Source: Scolanthus callimorphus (lineage: Eukaryota; Cnidaria; Anthozoa; Actiniaria; Edwardsiidae). From it: a stretch of DNA of 64,000 nt. Every line of letters starts with the position of its first letter. The first letter of the stretch is position 1. Made by a program: the position numbers and the translations under genes. The stretch covers positions 20,524,146 through 20,588,145 of the forward strand of contig CM066919.1 in the NCBI GenBank assembly GCA_033964015.1, written 5' to 3'. A model generated the notes under the pieces. That model saw only the letters and a program-made list of their open reading frames with translations, did not search any database and was not told where the DNA came from. Of this stretch, positions 57,501 to 64,000 are shown in pieces.

Positions 57501-60500
57501 CTCAATTAAAGTTTTATTGGTTGACAGAAATGAGGCGCCAATAAATTTAAATACTTTAAGTACTTTTCGACACTCCTCTGAATCCAGCTCTATAGTAAAT
57601 TTCCTCATTATTATCAGAGCTCCTTAGCGGTCAGCGATACCTATGGTGCTCCGCTATGTGGCCTCAGGAAAAATACAATGGCTCAAATTTTATCTCAGAT
57701 ATACGATCGACTTCGCTGTTCACGGTTCAGTGGTATTACCATGAGTGCATGCGTGTCTGTCTGCCAAATATACCACAGGCAACCCCAAACCGTCTTTCGT
57801 TTTGGCGGGAAAAAAGTGTGCACCTGTGAAACAATATGGGGAGCTCCGCTTTTAGCCAAATTTACATATTGGCTAAATAGTGGCTAATAATAATAATTAA
57901 TAATAATAGTTAAATCTACATAGCTAAAGCTAAATCTACATATTATCGCAGCCTGATTCCTCGCTCTCCCCGATGGCTCATCACACAAGATCGTCTAGAC
58001 GAGGCGCATTCCGTGATCATGAAGTACGGAGCCAAGAAAGGGAAAACGCTGAATCCTGAGGCATTAAAGGCGCTCATTGAGAAGATAAGACAAGACGAAA
58101 TAGAAAAGGCTCAGAAGGAAAAGAAAAGTGGGACCAGGCTGACAGCGCTCAATTTGTTCAAAACACCGAAACTACGAAAACGGATGATCATCATGTTTTT
58201 CTTGTGGTGAGGGTCTTTTCATTTTATTTTTTTCTATAACGCATTCGCTGCACTAATTCATACAATATTGTTCTTGCCACTCGAAAATAGAACTCATATC
58301 TTCGCATTCCGTGTAATATCCTCTCTCTATATATGTTTGTATACATATATATTTTCCTTTTTACCTTGACTGAGGCAACGAAACTAAACGTGAAAATGTG
58401 CCGTTAAAAAGGCGACCGTTTACGATAGGGATAAATGCGTCGCAGCGCGCTGTTCGAAGAACAACGATGTTGTCGTTAAATTCAATCAATCTAATTGATT
58501 TTCAGGTTTGGGCAGGTATTCCTGGGCAACGCGTTTTTTCTTTACATGAGCCATCTGTCTGGTGACATCTACATTAACTTCATTCTTTTCAACGTCATCC
58601 CGATACCGCTTACATTTCTTTCCGGATTGCTGCTTCAAAAGTAAGTACATCCAATAGATGTTAACATTTTCTTGATGAACTAGAGAAAGTACAAGTCCCC
58701 CCCAGCAAAAACAAAAGATGACAATAAGAAAATATACATTTTAGAATTAGGGAAAATACCACCGACCGGTTAGCTCATAACCTAACATATTGGACGTCAA
58801 AAAGGTTAAGATTAATCCAGAAATCTAACTTAATACAAAGAAATAACCATTGTATTTGTTACCTGTGAAGTTTCGAAACAAATTCGAAACAAACAAATAC
58901 GAAAACTTTTTTGAGGGTGTTTTTCGTCACGGCAGCCAAATCAACTTTCTCAAATAATTCTTCAACTCTGTCATTTGGACAAATTAGATTTTGGGATGAA
59001 CGTCAAAGTTTGCTCGATTTTCTCACCTCTCATTTCCTCATTTCCTTGCATCGTTCGACAGACGAGGTGGAGATAAAAGAAGAACTAAAAGTTCAACCTT
59101 AAATAACTTGTGTGCTTTTCGACTCGAACAAAAGAAGACGATTTCCTCTAACTGTTCCAGTCAGGAATTCATCCCGGACAACAACCGTGAGAGACCTTAG
59201 CGCTGCAAGACCATACCGAGTTTCCGCGAATGTTTTTAACACCTGAGAAACATAACCCCAACTTATTGCTTTACTTCTTTTTACTCTCAGGTTTGGTCGT
59301 CGTTTGACTGCTTCTGGTGTGTTCACTGTTACTGGGGTCCTCTGTTTCTGCGCTTTAGCGGTACCAACGGGTACGTGTGCTCATCGAGTTCCAAACGAAA
59401 CACATACATAACAATTATTGTCAGACTCTTTGCCATCGTTGCCTATGTTTCCCCTACAGACAACGATGCATTCAGAACTGGCCTTTTCATCACCGCTAGC
59501 TCCATACTCGTGATAAACTGGAACTCACTTTATCTCATGATGTCTGAGCTCTTCCCAACTGTATTGAGGTGGGTAACACGTCGCCTCTAGGGATTACAAT
59601 TCATCCAATTTTGTTAATCTGGAATCCAAGGACATTTCTGTAAAAACCTGTACTCGTGGCGTTTTCTTATAACCATGGAAATTGGTCAAAAGCCCATTTT
59701 CCCGCACATGCGGTTCTATATAAGGCACAGGATTGTTTTGATGAAAGTGTTCGGATTGCGTTGATGATAAGCTCAAAAGGCTCAATCCCTGTTCCTGTAA
59801 TTTCAGCCCCATGCATGGGAAAATAGGTATCAAATTTGTGGTCTTTGTCATTTTGTTAACGCTATATGTTTTGGTTCGCAACGGTTTGCCTTAATCGGAT
59901 ATTCCCGCATCACTTTGAATGTCCGCGTACAGGAATATAGTTTTTTCATGCTGTTAAAAACTTCTTCTTAGGACCACGTCATTTGGAGTTCTGCTCACTA
60001 TCGGTCGTGTTGGAGGAATCCTCGCTCCATACATGGGAGTCTTGGTACGTGACTATTCTAAACCTTTTTCTTTACAACATTTTATAGCCCTTCTCTTCTG
60101 CCTACGTTCTCTTTGTTTATATTAGTATAAAAATTGTATCCCTCCCTACCATGTTTTAGGTATGGAGATGCTTCATTTTTTCCGGGCGTAATTATGCATC
60201 GAAAATAGTCAGAACGGGTTTTCTTACGTTAAAAACACATCATTACTAAAAGCAACGATAATAAATGTCGAGCTTTATGCAGTAATCTGTTTGCGCGTGT
60301 TCCACTGTGTGTTCAAAATATTGAATAGAATGTGCTTGTGAGTGTTCGTTTTAGCAGAGTATTCGACACGATATTGCTTCTTCGGTAACTTCTGCAGATG
60401 ATTAGAAAAGTTTCTTCTTTTCCCTTACAGGCGCAACATGCAGGCATGTATTTCACTCTCCCATTCATCGTATTCGGTACAAGTAGTTTGGCGTTCGCTG

Positions 60501-60919
60501 TGCTGGTGTTATTCTTACCGGAAACAGTACTCTCAAACATGCACCAGACAATAGAGGAGGCTGAGGGAGATAAAGAGTACTATGGGATGCCTTGCTGCTT
60601 CAAACCGGAAGTGACGTACAACGAAGTTCGAGAAGTAGAGATGGTTGATAAAACGGAGCCAAAAGCCGGCGATTTGGAAAATGGAGGAATCGATGTTACA
60701 TTGTACCAACCGGATATTACGTTTGACTCTAATGATGACATACAGACGGTTGAGAGTTGGGATGTGAAGACATCAAGCAATTTTGAAGCCGGAAGTACTG
60801 ATCTTCATTTGTATAAACCAGACGCGACGAATTATGGCTTTGAAGATGAGATTGGTAACGGTGGAGCTGTCAAGAAAGCGAGGGATGGGAAAGAAGAAGT
60901 GATTGATACTAAACTATAG
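54523..60919 (+). CDS. SLC22-like organic ion transporter copy 6, complete and intact
   Basis: Exons: 54523-54789, 54917-55063, 56749-57029, 57952-58206, 58506-58640, 59291-59370, 59460-59568, 59972-60044 and 60431-60919. The sum of 1836 bases gives 611 residues. Residues 1-26 are cytoplasmic and 27-51 the first helix. Residues 52-99 form a short external loop with Cys 58, 65, 70, 71, 74 and 94 and sequons at Asn 62 and 73. MSDVFGRR is at 121-128, SPRWL at 237-241, a basic/acidic central loop at about 245-310, KFGRR at 362-366, GRVGGILAP in exon 8 and LPET at 478-481. The tail (490-611) has a YYGMPCC motif, three diverged acidic repeats and ends DTKL, a class I PDZ ligand. SLC22 proteins move organic cations, anions or zwitterions across the plasma membrane; the substrate is unknown here. 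Oddity: the exon 4 start reads cctgattcc where others have gtggattcc, replacing RW by SL. Confidence 0.9.
55200..56180 (-). repeat. Decayed CRE-palindrome satellite in copy 6 intron 2
   Basis: Three to four units in the reverse orientation of the 47-kb array: ccaagtttggtcac, tctcgagatattaat, tttgatgacgtcatcgatga, catatgactttggtgctgg. Interrupted by element E at 55463-55831. Units are more diverged than in copy 5. Confidence 0.7.
55463..55831. mobile_element. Element E, inverted copy, with 6-bp target duplication
   Basis: The same element as 15442-15809, reversed. Ends CCAAGAGTGGATTAACAAGA and ggtaatccactcttg. Flanked by TTTATA on both sides (55457-55462 and 55832-55837). Inserted into the satellite of copy 6 intron 2. 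Confidence 0.85.
57040..57395 (+). repeat. Polypyrimidine tract in copy 6 intron 3
   Basis: C/T-rich run after the exon 3 donor, homologous in place to 46215-46540. Contains a partial tandem repeat (catctaactctttatt..ccccatcccc) at 57220-57350. Confidence 0.85.
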
Positions 60920-62144
60920 TTGAACCTAAATGTTTACCTGAGTTTCTATATGTGCAGGCTTCATAACGTGTATGTGAACCACCGGGGAATTCTGGGTTCT
61001 TTTTCTTCGTGATTTGCAAAAACAAGTGTTTGAACAAATCAGGCTTCGCCACTTCCAACCGACCTGGCCACATCAACGTCCACTGCTTCTCTCTTTGAGC
61101 GCATGCGCAGTTATCAACATGACGGGCGAAGCTGCTCGTCGTCTCAATCATGCGCATTCTCTTCCCAGAGCTCCCCGGCTCGTCTCCTCGCGGGGGAGGC
61201 TCTGGTGACATCCATTTGAGGACCTTTGCTGATTGGCTGGTTTTGAACGTTGGTGCATGCGCAGAAAGATCTTTCTCTCAACGGCTCTGTATCAAATCTC
61301 GCGCATGCGTCAGTGGCTGTCACCAGAGCCTCCCCCGCGAGGAGACGAGCCGAGGAGCTCTGGGTACGAGAATGAATCATGCGCGGTTGTCAGGATGACT
61401 GATCGTTTATGTGTGATCAATTACGGAGTGAACATGTATTTATAGTGAATAATTTTGATTTTCAGTCACTTAGTAAGTGCAAGTATACATATTGTATTTG
61501 CTATGAAAAGAAAATGAACTAATTTGAACCAGTACGACCTCTGTGTCCTTGGATAAAACTTTCTCCCTAGGATGACAAGTTCTATTTGCACCCACAGAAG
61601 CCGTTACGAGCATTATGCGTGCGCGTCAAGTGAAAATAAAAACGATTTACAAGAATTTTTCAAAACTGGTTTCTGCCATTAGTTAAAGCTTCCTTATAGA
61701 ACATAGGAGCAGATTTCAGATGACCGTCGTAAAAGTAAACGCAATTGTGTAACTACTAGCCAATCAGAAGCAAGAGTAATTACAACTTGCTGTTGAATGG
61801 TTTCCAGCCCAGCCAGTCAGGAGCCGAACCAATTCAGGATTACTTAGTAGTTACACAGTTGCTCTCGAATTTGATTGGTTGATTGGTTTATGAGCTTAGC
61901 GAGTGGCTTGTATTGAAGCCGGTGTTAACTCTAATGATACAGAAGCGCTCATGTGCAAACTCTGAAAGAAGGGCAAATGGCCGCATGAGATCCGGACAGT
62001 CTCAAACGCGCCAACCTCGTCGTAAGGACTAGGGCAAGCGCGGGCGATGACGTCATAAAGGGATTCTAATTATCATATCAAATTGCATTGAATCTTGGAA
62101 TGCTCAGACATTTGAAAAATTTCAAAGCGATTATTCTTCACATC
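60920..62144. other. Region between copy 6 and the unknown 3' gene
   Basis: Contains a strong inverted-repeat element (61150-61385) and AT-rich DNA. No gene supported. Confidence 0.6.
61150..61385. mobile_element. Inverted-repeat element with GC-rich arms
   Basis: Left arm catgcgcattctcttcccag then gctcgtctcctcgcggggg and aggctctggtgaca. The right arm is its inverse (tgtcaccagagcctccc, gcgaggagacgagc, gagctctgggtacgagaatg). Arms are about 65 bases and nearly perfect. Reading frames on both strands here are arm artefacts. Confidence 0.8.
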
Positions 62145-63779
62145 ATGGATTGCATGACTGTTATCAAGGTCACCGCGTTATATGTTACTTTGTTTCTAGC
62201 AAGCGCAGCAACTTTTCTGGCATTAGGTGAGTAACTATACTACATTGTTGATTGTGACATTGTGTCTAAAGAACGATACTATTTTTGCTACTGTGACTGC
62301 GCGCGCGTGTGCGCGTGCGTTCCTTACGAACGAAATTAAGAATATTAGATTCCAAGCCGTACGGAATATGTATGATCAAGTTTTTTTTTTCACTAGGTCC
62401 AACACGGACCTAGTTTTTTGTACTATTTTTGTACTATTTTTATACTATACACTTTGTCTGTAATGTTAAAAAATGTGCTTATAAACAGAACTGAGACTGA
62501 GATAATTTATTATTCCTGCATGGAAGATAATATGTAATTCATCAAAATTTGTGACAACACTTCATGCCTCACATTTAGCGGTAGCAAATCTGTGACGGAG
62601 CCTCTCCCATCCTCAAATACTTCTCCTCGGCAAACTCTCCCCGAATATGTGTAATTAAAGAAAACATATTCTCATGAGAAGGGGCTTCCATCTTTCCATA
62701 TCGGGTCCATGAGGCAGCGTTTTTACTGACCGATCTTTTTTTAGAACACTTTCTGGCACAATTAACATTTACATGTGAATACCTCCCATTGTTCTAATTT
62801 CATCTTAATCATCTTATGTATGCTTTCTAGCGTAACCAGGAAAACAAAGATTTCAAAAAGAAAAAAAGATTTCAAATAAATTAATGTAGCAAATCTATTC
62901 TAAATACTATAGGCCAGGAGAAACTGTGCCTCAATATTATATGCCAGTCCACTCCTCCTATGGGCTTCTGTCCACACCTTGTGACCAACATTGGATCTTC
63001 TTATTTCAGCTCCATATGTCTTTATCAACAAAGACCTGGTTTTCAACATCCAGAATCTAATGCGTGGAGTGGCAGTTATTTTTTCACATGGGCAACATTC
63101 AAACTTATTTGGTAAGTCATCCATGGAGCAAACTTTGACTTCACCCAAAATCGAACAAAGTTTTTTCCCGCAATTTATTTCGATGACGCGTATTTCAACG
63201 TTACTTCTGAAGGGAAAAACGGGAACGTCAAGAACATGCCGCTTTATTAGTTTTAATCAATATAAATACTTTCTTTGCAGTTTTGGCCGTAAATGGATCT
63301 CAAGTAACGATCCAGGCGAGGATTTACTCAAAAAGAAAAAGGGAATCGCGAGACAAGAGCTGCCTGACACTCTTCCAAATATCGACAACACTAACCTTTG
63401 GAAGAAAACAGGAGCCCGTCCCAAGACACATACGTCCTACAAACCGCCTGCAAATAACATCACACAAATGGACTGGAGTGTGATTAAGCTACCTCGCTTA
63501 GTTTCCTTGGCAACAAGGATCCGCCGGAGAACAAATGACACATTTTGGGCCATCGAATCCATATGCGCAGCTTATTCTGAATATTTAAGATCGAAAATGC
63601 CGCTCAAAAATTTCCAACTCGCGGCTACAAAATCATACCCATCACTTAGAGTGACTAAGGCCGCTGCGAAGTGTTTCGTAGCACACGAGTGTACCCTGAA
63701 GGGTCCAGTAGACTGGCCATCACTTCCGCCCTTCCATCCTACTCGCTATCAAGGCAGCCAACTTCGCGATTTTTGCTGA
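62145..63779 (+). CDS. Unknown two-exon gene, predicted secreted or anchored protein
   Basis: Exon 1 62145-62226 (MDCMTVIKVTALYVTLFLAS, then AATFLAL) ends at a GTGAGT donor. Exon 2 starts after a TTTCAG acceptor at 63010 and stays open to the stop at 63777-63779. Phases match and give about 283 residues. Residues 8-27 are a hydrophobic N-terminal segment, probably a signal peptide or anchor. The rest is basic, with scattered cysteines (for example KCFVAHEC) and a lysine cluster LLKKKKG. No family is recognised. An open frame of 256 codons is unlikely by chance in this AT-rich DNA. Alternative: a donor at 63112 and acceptor at 63280 would splice to another frame that ends at 63483. The transcript may continue past 63779, as a different open frame with an amphipathic stretch follows to about 63890 before a GTAGGC. 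Confidence 0.5.
62393..62416. repeat. Perfect short hairpin in the intron of the 3' gene
   Basis: ACTAGGTCC, loop aacac, ggacctagt, followed by six T. A 9-base stem. It looks like a bacterial terminator but sits in a eukaryotic intron, so no such role is claimed. Confidence 0.5.
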
Positions 63780-64000
63780 AGTCTAACGGAGTTCTTCAGG
63801 AAGTAGTTAGAAGACTTGTAGGACAGTTTAGCAAAGTGTTGCTACCCAGGGCGCTGTTTCCGGCTCGCTTACTTTTACAACAAGGTAGGCTCTACAAGCT
63901 CAAAAAGGTTAGATATAGTTATTTCTCACGCAGCTATTGAAAGACATTAATTAATATATTATTGGAAGTGATTACAAGTCCCAACAAGCTGAGGGACGCT

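Noticed and set aside
61144..61445. Frames of 64-82 residues on both strands
   Set aside because: They are made by the arms of a palindromic element and recur in mirrored form.
62393..62422. Rho-independent terminator
   Set aside because: Hairpin plus T run fits by eye, but the context is a eukaryotic intron.

Overview
This is eukaryotic nuclear DNA: AT-rich, intron-rich, with GT-AG splice sites and very many small inverted-repeat transposons (MITEs), LINE remnants, a tRNA-derived SINE and several minisatellites. There are no bacterial-type operons. The protein style, the short multi-exon genes and the repeat types suggest a cnidarian, probably a coral or sea anemone. The species is inferred, not proven.

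The window is dominated by one gene family: six head-to-tail plus-strand copies of a nine-exon SLC22-like (organic cation/anion transporter, major facilitator superfamily) gene. All copies share the same exon borders and intron phases (0,0,2,2,2,1,2,0). Copy 1 (1-5575) is the intact 3' part (end of exon 4 to exon 9) of a gene starting outside the window. Copy 2 (8778-12964) is a dead relic: exon 1 is cleanly deleted, exons 2-5 are damaged and exons 6-9 are missing. Copies 3 (13474-27279) and 4 (31678-42916) keep all nine exons and splice sites but carry many 1-base indels. Copy 5 (44751-51603) is whole except for one +2 frameshift in exon 5. Copy 6 (54523-60919) is fully open and encodes 611 residues. 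Copies 1-4 form one subfamily and copies 5-6 a second.

The proteins have a compact cysteine-rich first extracellular loop, the MFS loop motif DxFGRR, the SLC22 motif SPRWL, the LPET motif after the last membrane helix, and a long acidic cytoplasmic tail. The tail is built of repeats of about 33 residues (pattern KPDVTY...EMVDGWDVK...DWDDGGI) and ends in a class I PDZ ligand (ETIL, ETRL or DTKL). The tail differs in repeat number between copies and is the least orthodox part of the family. A short promoter block around AGGTGACC lies 95-150 bases before every exon 1 start (or its deletion scar).

Spaces between genes and introns are filled with mobile DNA. Examples are TTAA-flanked inverted-repeat elements, a 368-bp element with 6-bp target duplications at two loci, a long-inverted-repeat element of 2 kb in copy 3, nested elements in copy 4 intron 6, a 35-bp minisatellite (14 units) after copy 3, a ~125-bp satellite with CRE-like palindromes in copies 5 and 6, and three different minisatellites between copies 5 and 6. 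The region upstream of copy 2 to its exon 4 and that upstream of copy 4 to its exon 4 are old segmental duplicates.

After copy 6, at 62145-63779, a two-exon gene of unknown function encodes a predicted secreted or membrane-anchored protein of about 283 residues.
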